DNA from: Neomesorhizobium albiziae | Lineage (GTDB): Bacteria > Pseudomonadota > Alphaproteobacteria > Rhizobiales > Rhizobiaceae | Length of the DNA: 64,000 nt | Assembly: GCF_900114255.1 (NCBI RefSeq) | Contig: NZ_FOSL01000007.1 | Coordinates: forward strand, 182,726-246,725 | Reading direction: 5' to 3' | Shown: positions 21,188 through 31,109 of the stretch, piece by piece | How positions within the stretch are numbered: position 1 is the stretch's first letter | How the letters are laid out: each line of letters starts with the position of its first letter | The notes under the pieces: generated by a model | The model's input: the letters and a program-made list of their open reading frames with translations, nothing else | Databases searched by the model: none | Told to the model about the DNA's origin: nothing | Program-made: the position numbers and the translations under genes

Positions 21188-22423
21188 CTACTGCCTTGTC
21201 GCCGTGGTTGTTTCCGGCTCGGGAAGCACCGGGGCTGCCACCGCTGCCGGCGTTTTGCCCCCGCCAAAATCGTCGGCGCGGCCGGGAGTGGCGTCAGACG
21301 CGACGCCTTCGATGGCCAGGCGTTCGCCGGGCGTCGTCGGCTTCGGCTTCGGCGAAACCTTGAGGCCCAGAAGCTCGGAGCCGCCGTCAAGTTCGGGGTC
21401 GGTGAACGAAATCGGCACGGTGCGGTCGATCTTGGCGATCGCCGCGGGGTCGACGGTGATCTCCGGGAGGGTCGGTGTGGGCACGCCGATTGCCGGCGCC
21501 TTGGCGTCGCCGAAAATCTTGGCTAACGGCTTTTCGGCATAGAAGGCGAGCTTGCGCTTGCCAGCCTTGGTCACGTTGATGCCGTCGCTGGAACGCAGCC
21601 GCACCGGCTGGCCGTTCATGTCCGGCCCGGACATGACGAAGGCGCCGTTCTCGTCGACAAAGCCGTCCCAGACATCGACGAACTCGCCCTTGGCGTTTTC
21701 GGCGACGCGCCGGTAGATGTCGTTGAGGGCGAGCATGTCGGCGGTCATGCTGGTGGATTTGAAGGCCGGCATTCCCACCCAGATCAGCGGGGCGTCGTTC
21801 TGCCTGGCTCCTGCCGCAAACACCGTGGCGCGCGCCTCGTATTCCTTGATCCAGGCTTCGCTCAACTTGTCGGCGCGGGTGTCGCCGGTGCGAATCTGCT
21901 GGCGGTCGTTCGAGCCCAGCATCACCACGATCGCCGCCGGTTTTTCGGTTTCGACCATCGGGCCGATCTGCTCGGGCCAGTTGAAGAAGTCGTCGCGCAC
22001 GAAGCCCGACGAGCCGGAACTGCGGTCGACGACCCTGATGCCGGGCGTCTGGGCGTAGGCATCGGTCAGGCCTTCGGCGAGGCCGCTGCCGAGGAAATCG
22101 CCGACGACGAGGATAACCTTGGCGTCCGGCTGCTTCTCGACCGCCACGATTGCGGGTTCGACCGGCTCACTCGAACGCTTGGGCTGCGCCTTGGTGACTT
22201 TCTTGCGCGGCCTTGCCGGGCGTACCTGGCGCGGCGGCTCGCGATAATAATAATAATTGCCGAACAGCAGGCGCTGGATGAAGGTGCGGCGCGGCTGCTG
22301 CCGCTGGTCCTGCGCGGCCGAATCCGGCGCGGTGAACACCAGCGCCGTCGCGACCATTGCGAAAGCCAGGAACAGGCAGGCAAGGCGACGCAATGGATAT
22401 GGTCTGGCCCAGCCTGCCTTCAT
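21188..22423 (-). CDS. DUF459/SGNH-hydrolase-like periplasmic protein
   Basis: A 411-residue protein with an N-terminal signal sequence ([19 protein letters not shown], cleavage near AAQ). A basic, Tyr/Arg-rich linker follows, then an SGNH-type domain at about residues 100-300. Block I reads [14 protein letters not shown], so the usual GDS nucleophile position is altered. MLGSNDRQ is block III and [18 protein letters not shown] resembles block V (Asp-X-X-His has Asp but no His). It may be a non-classical esterase or an inactive binding protein. The last 80 residues are Pro-rich. It lies 10 bp downstream of the lytic transglycosylase gene, so the two form an operon acting on the envelope. Confidence 0.8.
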   Translation of the reverse strand: MKAGWARPYPLRRLACLFLAFAMVATALVFTAPDSAAQDQRQQPRRTFIQRLLFGNYYYYREPPRQVRPARPRKKVTKAQPKRSSEPVEPAIVAVEKQPDAKVILVVGDFLGSGLAEGLTDAYAQTPGIRVVDRSSGSSGFVRDDFFNWPEQIGPMVETEKPAAIVVMLGSNDRQQIRTGDTRADKLSEAWIKEYEARATVFAAGARQNDAPLIWVGMPAFKSTSMTADMLALNDIYRRVAENAKGEFVDVWDGFVDENGAFVMSGPDMNGQPVRLRSSDGINVTKAGKRKLAFYAEKPLAKIFGDAKAPAIGVPTPTLPEITVDPAAIAKIDRTVPISFTDPELDGGSELLGLKVSPKPKPTTPGERLAIEGVASDATPGRADDFGGGKTPAAVAAPVLPEPETTTATRQ

Positions 22424-22433
22424 CTACTCCGCC

Positions 22434-23657
22434 TTATCGCCCACGCAGGAACTTTAGCACTTCCTTGCTGGGGTGTCCGTCCTGCGTCAAGCCCATCTGC
22501 GCCTGAAACGCCTTGATCGCCGAACGGGAGCCGTCGCCGATCTTGCCGTCCGCCTTGCCATCGTAATAGCCGTTCGCGGAAAGCCGTTGCTGCAGTTCCT
22601 GCTTCTCCTCGAACGAAAGCTTGGTGAACGGCCGTTTCCAATCCTGGACAAGGCCGCCATGGCCGGCGATCTCGTCGGCGAGCAGGCCGACGGCCAGCGC
22701 ATATTTGTCGGCGTTGTTGTAGTTCTTCAGCACGTAGAAGTTCTTGGTCATCAGGAAGGCCGGACCGCCGCGCCCGTCCGGCACCTTCAGTTCGGCCTTG
22801 TCGCCGCCGCGCCTGAAGGCCTTGCCGTTGGCCCGCTCCACACCGAGGCTTTCCCATTGCGCCAGCGTCTTCGAGCCGGCTGGCAGCTTGCCGGCCGGGA
22901 TCACGACTTCATAGCCCCAGGTCTTGCCGGACTGCCAGCCGTTCTTGCGCAACAGGTTGGCGGCGGTCGCCAGCGCATCGGGCACCGAGGTCCAGATGTC
23001 GCGCCTGCCATTGCCATCGGCATCGACGGCATAGGCCTGGTAGCTGGTGGGGATGAACTGGGTGTGGCCCATGGCGCCCGCCCACGAACCGGTCAGGTGG
23101 CTTTCGTCGATGTCGCCGCTCTGAAGGATCTTGAGCGCGGCGATCAACTGGGTGCGGGCAAATTTCGCCCTTCTTTTGTCGCCATAGGCAAGTGTAGCCA
23201 GCGAGCGCACCACGTTGCGCATCACCTTGTCGTTCTTGAGGATCTCGCCGTAATTCGATTCCATCGACCAGATGGAGAGCAGGATGTAGCGGTCGACGCC
23301 GTAGCGGGCTTCGATGCGGTCGAGCCAGGGCTTCCACTTGCGCGCCATTTCGCGGCCCACCGCGACCGAGTTCTCGTGTACGCGGTTGTCGAAATAATCC
23401 CATACCGGCGCCGTGAACTCCGGCTGGTAGCGGGCCTTTTCAAGCACTTCCGGGTCCGGCGCGGTAATGCCGCGGAACGCACGGTCGTAGGTGTTGCCAG
23501 AGACGCCGCTCTTGGCCGCTACAGAGCGGAAACTCGCCACCCATTGCTGAAATCCCGCGTCGGCCGAAGCCGGACCTGCAGCAAGCGCGAACGCGACAGA
23601 GAACCCCGCCGCCGCGAGCATCATTCCAATGCGGTTTTTGGCCTTTTGAATGCCCAT
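22434..23657 (-). CDS. Lytic murein transglycosylase, MltB family
   Basis: The 407-residue enzyme cleaves the MurNAc-GlcNAc bond of peptidoglycan with formation of 1,6-anhydro-MurNAc. After a signal peptide (IGMMLAAAGFSVAFALAAGPASA) comes the SLT_2 domain with the catalytic Glu in WSMESNYGEI, plus GAMGHTQFIPTSYQAYAVD and GRRDIWTSVPDALATAANLL. The last 60 residues form a peptidoglycan-binding-1 domain (LQQRLSANGYYDGKADGKIG). ATG 23657 is chosen for its GGAGGG ribosome-binding site and the signal peptide. The family often carries no lipobox in alphaproteobacteria, as here. Confidence 0.92.
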   Translation of the reverse strand: MGIQKAKNRIGMMLAAAGFSVAFALAAGPASADAGFQQWVASFRSVAAKSGVSGNTYDRAFRGITAPDPEVLEKARYQPEFTAPVWDYFDNRVHENSVAVGREMARKWKPWLDRIEARYGVDRYILLSIWSMESNYGEILKNDKVMRNVVRSLATLAYGDKRRAKFARTQLIAALKILQSGDIDESHLTGSWAGAMGHTQFIPTSYQAYAVDADGNGRRDIWTSVPDALATAANLLRKNGWQSGKTWGYEVVIPAGKLPAGSKTLAQWESLGVERANGKAFRRGGDKAELKVPDGRGGPAFLMTKNFYVLKNYNNADKYALAVGLLADEIAGHGGLVQDWKRPFTKLSFEEKQELQQRLSANGYYDGKADGKIGDGSRSAIKAFQAQMGLTQDGHPSKEVLKFLRGR

Positions 23658-23850
23658 GCATCCCTCCTGAAAAAACAAGCAGAAGACCATTCTTGCCAAA
23701 GCCGGTTAGGAATTAGTTTACCATGGATGTCTTTCGGACGATAAATCGAATGTCGGGGTGGGAAACGGCCCGTTGTTGAATATTCTTCAATTTCGGCGTG
23801 AAAATGTCGATGGATGGAAGTGAAACAACAGGTTCGCGGGTGAGACGGGG

Positions 23851-24756
23851 ATGAAGAAAGTTCGCAAGGCGGTTTTTCCGGTGGCTGGCCTCGGCACGCG
23901 ATTCCTGCCGGCGACCAAGGCCATCCCCAAGGAAATGCTGACCGTCGTCGACAAGCCGGTCATCCAATATGTGGTGGACGAGGCCCGTGAAGCCGGCATC
24001 GAGCATTTCATCTTCGTTACCGGCCGCAACAAGACGGTCATCGAAGATCATTTCGACGTCCAGTTCGAACTCTACAACACCTTGGCGGCCCGGGGTAAGG
24101 ACGAGCAGCTCGCCCAGTTGCAACGGCTACAGCCGGAACCCGGGCAGACCAGCTACACCCGCCAGCAGGTTCCGATGGGCCTTGGCCATGCGGTCTGGTG
24201 CGCGCGCGATCTCGTCGGCGACGAACCTTTCGCGCTGCTCCTGCCCGACATGATCATGCAGGCGGAGACAAGCTGCATGAAGGACATGACCGATCTCTAC
24301 AACCAGACCGGCGGCAACATCATCGGCGTGCAGGAATGCGACCCCGCCGAAACCCACAAATACGGCATCGTCGGCCAGGGTGATACCGCGGGCAACGGGT
24401 TCCGGATCACCAGCATGGTGGAAAAGCCGAAGCAGGGGACCGCGCCGTCCAACCTCTACATCAACGGCCGCTACATCCTGCAGCCCGAGATATTCGGCCT
24501 CCTCGAGAAGCAGGAGCGTGGCGCCGGCAACGAGATCCAGCTCACCGATGGCATGCTGAACCTCAAGAAGAACCAGGATTTCTACGGCTACCACTTCCGC
24601 GGCCGCACCTTCGACTGCGGCTCGCCGGAAGGCTTCGTCGAGGCAAACGTGGCCTTCGCGCTGTGGCGCCCGGATATCCACGACAAGGTGGCCGACACGA
24701 TCCGCAAGCTTGCCAACGAGTTGAAGCCGATCGACCGGCGCCAGTCGGAGCGGTAG
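23851..24756 (+). CDS. galU: UTP-glucose-1-phosphate uridylyltransferase
   Basis: A 301-residue nucleotidyltransferase that makes UDP-glucose for exopolysaccharide, lipopolysaccharide and glucan synthesis. The N-terminal nucleotide loop is [18 protein letters not shown]. Other family blocks are [28 protein letters not shown] (metal Asp) and VEKPK. Length and start match the family. It is divergent from the transglycosylase operon with a 193-bp gap. Confidence 0.95.
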   Translation: MKKVRKAVFPVAGLGTRFLPATKAIPKEMLTVVDKPVIQYVVDEAREAGIEHFIFVTGRNKTVIEDHFDVQFELYNTLAARGKDEQLAQLQRLQPEPGQTSYTRQQVPMGLGHAVWCARDLVGDEPFALLLPDMIMQAETSCMKDMTDLYNQTGGNIIGVQECDPAETHKYGIVGQGDTAGNGFRITSMVEKPKQGTAPSNLYINGRYILQPEIFGLLEKQERGAGNEIQLTDGMLNLKKNQDFYGYHFRGRTFDCGSPEGFVEANVAFALWRPDIHDKVADTIRKLANELKPIDRRQSER

Positions 24757-24893
24757 CGCGGGAGCGACCGGCGGGATGCCGCTTTTGACCCCATTGCTGC
24801 GGTCTGCGATTAGTGGCTAACTAGAACCGGGGCTTGCGCGTCGGTCGCGGTTTGAGGAGGCCGATCTCGCACGGTTCACAGGGAGTAACGGTG

Positions 24894-25373
24894 ATGTCCG
24901 TGGCGACGCACCCGTTGGCGCCACATTATCTGCCGGGATTTATCACGGCGCCGGGCGAGACCGATTATCTGTTCGTGGGGTCGGTCATCTTCCTCATAAT
25001 TGTCGTGCTTGCCGTCGGGAGCCTGTATTTCTGGCTCCACGCCCTGCCGGAGCGCCTCGCGCACGGGACAAACAATCTCCAGTTCGAGCTCGTGGCGGTG
25101 CTGGCGTTGCTCGCCCTGTTCACGCACATCAATGCGTTCTGGGTGGCCGCGCTGTTGCTGGCTCTGGTTCCCATTCCCGATTTCTGGACGCCGCTGGCGA
25201 CCATGGCCGAGTCGCTCGCCCGCATGGCCGGCCGGCGGTCGCCCGCATCGCCGGACGTGCCCGCGCAGGAACCGCAAGGGGCAATAGCCAACCTGTCGCA
25301 TCCGGCGGATGAAGTCGATGGTCCCGACGACCATCCGCAAAGCGTTCTGCCGGTGGAAAAGCGTCAGCCATGA
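24894..25373 (+). CDS. Small inner-membrane protein preceding an HlyD remnant
   Basis: The 159-residue protein has three hydrophobic stretches (VGSVIFLIIVVLAVGSLYFW, FELVAVLALLALFTHI, AFWVAALLLALVPIPDFW) and a hydrophilic, Pro/Asp-rich C-terminus. No enzyme motif is seen. In related bacteria a small membrane protein with this layout precedes an HlyD-type secretion adaptor, the YiaW-YiaV arrangement. Here the start codon of the HlyD remnant overlaps its stop (ATGA). With the partner broken, the gene may have lost its function. ATG 24894 has GGGAGTAAC upstream; GTG 24891 is an alternative. Confidence 0.7.
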   Translation: MSVATHPLAPHYLPGFITAPGETDYLFVGSVIFLIIVVLAVGSLYFWLHALPERLAHGTNNLQFELVAVLALLALFTHINAFWVAALLLALVPIPDFWTPLATMAESLARMAGRRSPASPDVPAQEPQGAIANLSHPADEVDGPDDHPQSVLPVEKRQP

Positions 25374-25677
25374 TCGAAGTGCTGCTGCGCTCCGTCTTAG
25401 CGATCCTTCCTGATTTTCTCATCCGGCGTTTTGTGCAGGGCAAAAGGATAGGACGCGAGATCACGCTCTACCCGGTGTGGTACGAGCTTCGCTACGCAAT
25501 AGCAACCTGCCTGATGCTCACCATCACTGCATCTCCAAGCGGATGACCATCATCCCAATGGTGGTTACCGAAGTGCAGGACTTTATCGCCACCGGCCAGA
25601 TCCGGGCGTCGAATCAACTGATCGATCCGCAACTGGCCGGACAGCTTGGAACGATCACCGTCTTCATGGAGCAGAAG
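25370..25677 (+). pseudogene. HlyD-family membrane fusion protein, internally deleted remnant
   Basis: The frame from ATG 25370 encodes a typical HlyD-family N-terminus (MIEVLLRSVLAILPDFLIRR, then YPVWYELRYAIATCLMLTIT) but stops at 25546. Shifted into another frame, C-terminal family sequence follows at once (CISKRMTIIPMVVTEVQDFI, then GQLGTITVFMEQ) and runs into the 3' end of the PAP2 gene. About 250 middle residues and the last 80 or so are missing. The family assignment of both pieces comes from memory of similar rhizobial proteins. A deletion, then a second breakpoint near 25677, explains the pattern. Confidence 0.7.
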
Positions 25678-26688
25678 TCAGCGCATTCTGGCCTGGAAAA
25701 TCTTCCAGAAAGCTATGACTGCGGCGATCGATACGTAGCCGTCCACCGCATAGTGCCAGCCGAAATAGACGGACCCGTAGAGGATAAGGGCGGTGAAGGC
25801 CCACGCCGCGAACCCCAGCCAGCGGCTGATCTGCATCAGGAACAGAGCATTGAGGGTTGCCACCGCCACATGGATGCTCGGCATGGCCGAGATGCCGGCG
25901 AAGATGTCCGCCGCACCGGAAGCATAGGCGGCGTAGAGCCGGTCAGCGACTAGGAAATGGTAGCTGGAGGCCGGGCTCTGTTTAAGCGTTGGGATGAGCT
26001 CGGCGAACCGGCCTTCGCCGGGAAAGAACTGGTCGTAGAATATCGGGCCGACAGAGGCGCCCAAAGTGGCGACCACGATTCCCAGCCCCGCATAGGTCGC
26101 GGTGAATGACAGCAGGTAGGTGAATCTCAGCCGATCGCTGGGGTGGAAGGCGGCCAGGGCGATACAGCCGAAGAATTCCAGCAGCCACAACGGGAAATAG
26201 ACGACGAGCATGGGCCCCATCGCGGCCGCAGGTGCGATGGAATGCGCCCACCGCCACGGATCGCCGAAGTGAAGCGCGCGGTCGATTTCTGCAAGGGCGG
26301 GGTCAGCATAGAACGGAACGACGTGCGGGATATGGAATTTCAGCGTCCAGAACGCCGCCATGCCAATGCACATCACCAGGGCGATCCCGAGCGCGCCGCG
26401 TCCACGGCGCTTGATGACGCCGCTCAGCTGTGTGAGGGGTGCAGCCGGGTGCTGGACGATGGCGGCAAACAACAGGCCGAGGGCCGACAGGACCAGCGCT
26501 GCCGGCAGAAATTGCAAAGCAAACGCGCTGAGGTTGCGCATGTAGAGCGCTGGCGCGATGGCGAAGGCTGTGGTCGCACAGCCTCCACAAGCGATGCTGA
26601 GCCAGGCCGACGGCCACCTCGATGCGGCCATGCTGATCGCAGCTTCGGCCAATCCGGAAATCCCCATGTCCCGGAGCGATTGAACCAC
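25678..26688 (-). CDS. PAP2-superfamily membrane protein (Aur1/Ipt1-like phosphotransferase)
   Basis: The 336-residue polytopic protein has about six to eight hydrophobic helices. PAP2 catalytic signatures are ISAMPSIHVAVA (Ser-X-X-X-His) and YFGWHYAVDGYVS (His-X-X-X-Asp) near the C-terminus, as in the Aur1/Ipt1 inositolphosphotransferase and lipid-phosphatase subgroup. It probably dephosphorylates or transfers a head group on a membrane lipid. The start is a GTG at 26688; the Met at residue 8 is an alternative. Its last codon lies at a breakpoint in the HlyD remnant on the other strand, so the gene may have been brought here by rearrangement. Confidence 0.85.
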   Translation of the reverse strand: MVQSLRDMGISGLAEAAISMAASRWPSAWLSIACGGCATTAFAIAPALYMRNLSAFALQFLPAALVLSALGLLFAAIVQHPAAPLTQLSGVIKRRGRGALGIALVMCIGMAAFWTLKFHIPHVVPFYADPALAEIDRALHFGDPWRWAHSIAPAAAMGPMLVVYFPLWLLEFFGCIALAAFHPSDRLRFTYLLSFTATYAGLGIVVATLGASVGPIFYDQFFPGEGRFAELIPTLKQSPASSYHFLVADRLYAAYASGAADIFAGISAMPSIHVAVATLNALFLMQISRWLGFAAWAFTALILYGSVYFGWHYAVDGYVSIAAVIAFWKIFQARMR

Positions 26689-26763
26689 GAGTTTCTTTAA
26701 GGCTCGTTAGCGGCCCCTCACGTGAAAGAGGTTTTTCCCCGAAACCGATCACCGAGGCGAGAG

Positions 26764-27024
26764 TTACGCGCAGACGCCGCGATAGCAGGAGAACGGGCGT
26801 CCGCCGACCGTACCGGTGGTGCGGCCGTCGGCATCGGTCCAGGCGCTGACTGCTTGGCCGCCGATGGTGCCGGTGGTGGCGCCGCCGGGCTCGACCCTGA
26901 GCGCAACCGCTTTGCCGTTCAGCGATCCGTTGATGGTGGTGCCGGTCTGGTCGGCGCGGAATGCAACGGCACCGGCCGCGCATCCGGTGACAGCCAGCAG
27001 CGTGGCGAGGAGATAGATCTTCAT
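26764..27024 (-). CDS. Small secreted lipoprotein
   Basis: An 86-residue protein with a classical lipoprotein signal (MKIYLLATLLAVTGC; lipobox LAVTGC, Cys15). The mature part is rich in Gly and Thr with repeated GTINGSLNGK-like and GTIGGQ/GTVGGR turns, ending in two Cys (FSCYRGVCA) that could form a disulfide. The fold looks like short beta repeats. ATG 27024 is chosen because it starts the signal; the frame opens further up. The function is unknown. Confidence 0.75.
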   Translation of the reverse strand: MKIYLLATLLAVTGCAAGAVAFRADQTGTTINGSLNGKAVALRVEPGGATTGTIGGQAVSAWTDADGRTTGTVGGRPFSCYRGVCA

Positions 27025-27173
27025 TGCGGCAGGATAGACGATTCCGTTGGCCGGAAGCCAGACCGGTCCCTGATGCTTGTTTCGGGGGTTGCCGTCGGGC
27101 TGCTCTCGGGTGATGCGTGGCGCGGTGATGTCTGTGTCGCCAACCGTCGCATGATCGTGCAAAAAGATCCCTC

Positions 27174-28084
27174 ATGTCAGGTGTCGAAAAACCGGCCCAG
27201 AAAATCGAGATCGACGCGGCGCTGGCGCGGCGGCTGGTCGATGCGCAGTTTCCTCAGTGGAAGCACCTGCCGGTCAAGCCTGTGGAGGCCGGCGGCTGGG
27301 ACAACCGCACCTTTCATCTCGGCGATGCGATGACGGTACGGCTGCCGAGTGGCGCCTTTTATGCCTTGCAGGTCGAAAAGGAACAGGAATGGCTGCCCAA
27401 ACTGGCGCCTCATCTGCCGCTGCCCATCCCGGCGCCGGTCGGCAAGGGACGGCCGGGCGAGGGGTATCCATGGGCATGGTCCATCTATCGGTGGATCGAA
27501 GGCAGTACCGCCACCAACGAGCGCATCGGCGACCTCGGCCAGTTCGCCGTCGCGGTGGCCGGTTTCCTCGTCGCCCTGCAGCGCATCGACGCCACCGGCG
27601 GGCCGCTGCCTGGACATCACAATTTCTTCCGGGGCGGTCCGCTCACCGTCTATGACAGCCAGACCTGGGCGGCGATCGAGGCGCTGAAAGGCAAGATCGA
27701 CGCCGATCTCGCGGCCGCCGCATGGAAGGCGGCGCTGGCGGCGAGCTGGGAGGGCGCGCCGGTCTGGTTCCACGGCGACATCGCCTGGGGCAACCTTCTG
27801 GTCGAGGACGGCCGCCTCTCGGCGGTCATCGATTTCGGCACGTCCGGGGTGGGCGATCCCTCCTGCGACCTGGCGATAGCCTGGACACTGTTCAAAGGCG
27901 AAAGCCGGCAGGCGTTTCGCGCCGCGTTGCCGCTCGACGAGGCGACCTGGGCGCGCGGCCGTGGCTGGACGCTGTGAAAGCGCTGCTGGTTTATGCAGGC
28001 CACGCCGGTGCGAGCCAGGTGGAAGTGGAGAAATCCCGCCTCGTGCTGAAGGAGGTGCTCGACGATTTTCAGCGGCTGGGGTGA
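27174..28084 (+). pseudogene. Aminoglycoside phosphotransferase (APH)-like kinase, frameshifted near its end
   Basis: The frame from ATG 27174 encodes 267 residues with APH motifs HGDIAWGNLLV (catalytic Asp loop) and IDFGTSGVGDPSCDLA (metal Asp). It stops at 27977 after GRGWTL. One base further on, the other frame continues with the expected C-terminus (KALLVYAGHAGASQVEVEKS, to 28084). The expected reading GWTLWKALLVYAG is restored if one G is added at about 27976. So one deleted base, or a sequencing error, separates this from a full 303-residue gene. The truncated product keeps the catalytic residues and may be active. The substrate is unknown. Confidence 0.8.
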
Positions 28085-28099
28085 CCGTTCCGGCTCAGC

Positions 28100-29830
28100 C
28101 TACCGCTGCATCTTCACGCCGAGGAAGACGCTGTCGGTCTTGCTGTCGCGGTCGGGCAGGTTGCTGTTGAGCTCCTCATGCCGGGCGCGCCCGACCAGGC
28201 CGAAATAGCGGTTGAACCAGTAGGTCGCGCCCGCTTCCGCCGAAAAGATCACGTCGCGGCCGTCCGAACCGGTGTAGTCGCGGTAGGCTGCGCCAAGCGC
28301 CACATTGGCGGTGAGGTTCGCGCGTATCTCGCGCTCTACGTTGAGGCGGCCGGCATAGAGGATTGAGCCGCTTTCGCCGGGCGTGGTCGTGCCTTCGATG
28401 ATGGTGGAGCCCAGCAGGGAAACGTTGGTGCCGCGCTGCGGCGACCAATTGATGTTGGCATCCACCGTCGCGCCGGAAACCGGGGCAAGCCGGTCGTCGT
28501 CGAGCTTTTCGCGCAGCCAGCCGGCGGAGAATTCGCCGGAGAGCTTTTCGCCAAAGTCGAATTCGAGGCCGGCGCGTGCGCCGAGGCGGTCCGCGGAACG
28601 CTCGAAGCCGCTGGCGTCCTGCTTCTCGTCATAGAAGCGCCGGCCCACTTCGACCGCGACGAACGGCGTAAGCGCCGGCGAAATCTCGTAGCCGGTGCGC
28701 AGGTTCAGGGTGGCAAGCGTAGAGTCGCGATCGCGCTGCGAAACTGTGCCGCCGGACGAAAGCTCGGCGTCGCCATACCAGTCGCGCTCGATATTGCCGT
28801 CGATGCCGAGGCGCAATTTGCCGACGTCCTTCTCCAGGCCGAGATTGGCGTCGATTATCTGGCGGATCGGCCGCGAGGTGGTGTCCTCGATGATGACCGG
28901 GGACGACGCGGATTCCGGCTTGATGACATATCCCGCACCGGCAACTGCGCGGAACTCGTTGCCAAGTTCGATTATCGTCGAACCCTTGATGCCGAATTCC
29001 TTCTCGTCGAGCTCCTGCCCGGAGATTGATTCGCGCAGGCTGCCATAGGTCTCGAAGGCGGCTGAGTGGCGCGACCAGTCGGAAACGCCGTTCAGCCTCA
29101 GAATGGTTTCCGACAGCACCGCCGAACTGCCGTCCGGGCTGGAATCGGCGTTGGAGGTGGCGGTGATGCCGGTCTCGGCGCTCGGCGTGACGATGAAGGT
29201 GCCAAGCCGCAGCCCCAGCGGTGCGTAGGGGTTTTGCTCCGGCTCGCGGTCGAGGCCTTCGATCGCCTCGGCGCGTTCCGCGCCCCTGTCCACGGTGAGG
29301 TCGATTTCGGAATCGACCGTGTCGACACGCACCGTGCCGGTCGTGATGTCTTCGTCGGTCGCCGTTTCGGCGGCCACGCGGCCCGTCGGTGTCTGCGGCG
29401 GCTGGGCGAGGCGCTGGCGCGCTGCCTCGGTGCGCTCCCTGGCGGTCGAAGGGCGCATGGTCGGCACCGGCGCGGGCGCCGCCCCGAAAGCAGCCTCGGC
29501 GGCGTCGTTGTTCTGGAACAGCGAGGGCTGCGCCCCGTCCGCCGCACTCGGCTCGTCGACCGCGACGGTCGTTGGCCGGTAAGGCGGCACAGGCGCATTT
29601 TCCTGGAGCGCCGGCGCGGCGCGACCGAGCGTGGGGCGACCGCTCGCCATCGACGCGCCGGGGAGCAATTCCTGGTTGATTTCCTGCTCGTCGACGGCGC
29701 CGCGCATGCCGGATTCCTGCGCCAATGCCGGCCATCCGCCCACGAGCGCGGCCACGCCCGCCCCGACAAGCAGGGCGTGCACCGACGCAAGCCGCGCGCG
29801 TCTTCGGTTCTCTGGGCCGGCCGGAAACAT
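28100..29830 (-). CDS. Outer-membrane beta-barrel protein (putative porin, BBP2-like)
   Basis: The 576-residue protein has a signal peptide (ARLASVHALLVGAGVAALVGG, cleavage near ALAQE) and a low-complexity Ala/Pro/Thr segment to about residue 170. The rest is a long run of alternating amphipathic strands ending in SKTDSVFLGVKMQR. The strands match the putative beta-barrel porin 2 type, linked in some bacteria to polysaccharide export. ATG 29830 is used because it opens the signal; the frame starts earlier at 29923. It is divergent from kdsD. Confidence 0.8.
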   Translation of the reverse strand: MFPAGPENRRRARLASVHALLVGAGVAALVGGWPALAQESGMRGAVDEQEINQELLPGASMASGRPTLGRAAPALQENAPVPPYRPTTVAVDEPSAADGAQPSLFQNNDAAEAAFGAAPAPVPTMRPSTARERTEAARQRLAQPPQTPTGRVAAETATDEDITTGTVRVDTVDSEIDLTVDRGAERAEAIEGLDREPEQNPYAPLGLRLGTFIVTPSAETGITATSNADSSPDGSSAVLSETILRLNGVSDWSRHSAAFETYGSLRESISGQELDEKEFGIKGSTIIELGNEFRAVAGAGYVIKPESASSPVIIEDTTSRPIRQIIDANLGLEKDVGKLRLGIDGNIERDWYGDAELSSGGTVSQRDRDSTLATLNLRTGYEISPALTPFVAVEVGRRFYDEKQDASGFERSADRLGARAGLEFDFGEKLSGEFSAGWLREKLDDDRLAPVSGATVDANINWSPQRGTNVSLLGSTIIEGTTTPGESGSILYAGRLNVEREIRANLTANVALGAAYRDYTGSDGRDVIFSAEAGATYWFNRYFGLVGRARHEELNSNLPDRDSKTDSVFLGVKMQR

Positions 29831-29966
29831 CGTCACCTGACAGTTCGAAAGCGCGCAAGCGCCATGCTTACCGAACCGTAAATGCGGATGGTTAATGGAG
29901 GGTTGAGGAGCCCAACGCCGCAATCATCAATGGACAGACTCGGCCGAAAGCGCTAAGCGCATCTCC

Positions 29967-30965
29967 ATGCATGCGGGTAGCTTGAAGAAACCGGCGGACG
30001 CGGAGGCGGCGATCGCTTCGGCCTTGCGCACGGTAGTCATCGAACAATCGGGCCTGTCGGCGCTGGCCGAAGCCCTCGACAACGGCCTTGCCGGGCCTTT
30101 TGCGCGGGCGGTCAGCCTTTTGTCGAACATCCAGGGCCGGGTCATCGTCACCGGCGTCGGCAAGAGTGGACATATCGGCTCGAAGATTGCCGCGACGCTG
30201 GCCTCCACCGGCACGCCGGCGTTTTTCGTGCATCCTGCCGAGGCCAACCATGGCGATCTCGGCATGATCACCCGCAGCGACGTCGTTCTGGCCATGTCGT
30301 GGTCGGGCGAGAGCGCCGAGTTGAAGGGCATCGTCGCCTATTCGCGGCGTTTCGCCATTCCGCTGATCGCCCTGACGTCGGGTGAAGGTTCGTCACTGTC
30401 GCGCGATGCGGATGTGGTGCTGACCCTGCCGAAAGTCGCCGAAGCCTGCCCGCATGGATTGGCGCCTACGACCTCCGCGCTCCTTCAGCTCGCCATCGGC
30501 GATGCGCTGGCGATCGCCCTCTTGGAGGCACGCGGCTTCACGCCGGACGACTTCCGCGGCTTCCACCCCGCCGGCAAGCTCGGCGCGACGTTGACGCATC
30601 TGTCCGAGATCATGCGGACCGGCGAAGATATCCCCTTCGTCGCCGTCGGCACCAAGATGCCGGACGCGGTGATGGAGCTGTCCAACAAGAAGGTAGGCTG
30701 CGTCGTCATCGTCGATGCCGAGGGTCGGCTCGCCGGCATCATCACCGATGGCGATGTGGCGCGGAACCTGCACCGCAACCTCAAGGACGTTTGCGTCGAG
30801 GAGGTCATGACGCGGACGCCGAAGACGGTGGAACCGAGCATGTCGGCGGGCGCGGCAATCGCCTACCTGAACGAAAACAAGATCGGTGCGCTGGTCGTCG
30901 TCGACGACGACAAGCCGGTCGGCGTCGTGCATTTCCACGACCTGCTGCGCATCGGCGCCGCCTGA
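29967..30965 (+). CDS. kdsD: D-arabinose-5-phosphate isomerase (KpsF/GutQ family)
   Basis: A 332-residue enzyme converting ribulose-5-phosphate to arabinose-5-phosphate, the precursor of Kdo in lipopolysaccharide. The SIS domain (about residues 40-180) shows GVGKSGHIGSKIAATLASTG and HPAEANHGDLGMI. Two CBS domains follow (IMRTGEDIPFVAVGTKMPDA and VMTRTPKTVEPSMSAGAAIA). There is no clear Shine-Dalgarno before ATG 29967. It is divergent from the outer-membrane barrel gene with a 136-bp gap. Confidence 0.92.
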   Translation: MHAGSLKKPADAEAAIASALRTVVIEQSGLSALAEALDNGLAGPFARAVSLLSNIQGRVIVTGVGKSGHIGSKIAATLASTGTPAFFVHPAEANHGDLGMITRSDVVLAMSWSGESAELKGIVAYSRRFAIPLIALTSGEGSSLSRDADVVLTLPKVAEACPHGLAPTTSALLQLAIGDALAIALLEARGFTPDDFRGFHPAGKLGATLTHLSEIMRTGEDIPFVAVGTKMPDAVMELSNKKVGCVVIVDAEGRLAGIITDGDVARNLHRNLKDVCVEEVMTRTPKTVEPSMSAGAAIAYLNENKIGALVVVDDDKPVGVVHFHDLLRIGAA

Positions 30966-30973
30966 GGTTAGCC

Positions 30974-31093
30974 TCCTTCTCCCCGTAAACGGGGAGAAGC
31001 CGGCAGGCGGATGAGGGGCAGCGCCTTTATCCCCTTTGGGCCGCCACTGGCCCCTCACCCTTACCTTCTCCCCGTGAAGAACGGGGAGAGGGG
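30974..31093. repeat. Inverted pair of CTTCTCCCC/GGGGAGAAG palindromes
   Basis: Left arm 30974-31020 (CCTTCTCCCCGTAAACGGGG, then a GGATGAGGGGCA tail) and right arm 31048-31093 in reverse orientation (GGCCCCTCACCC, then CTTCTCCCCGTGAAGAACGG). They lie between the convergent kdsD and nfeD genes and can serve as a two-way terminator-like structure. Confidence 0.75.
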
Positions 31094-31109
31094 GCGTCGG
31101 CGTTGCGGC

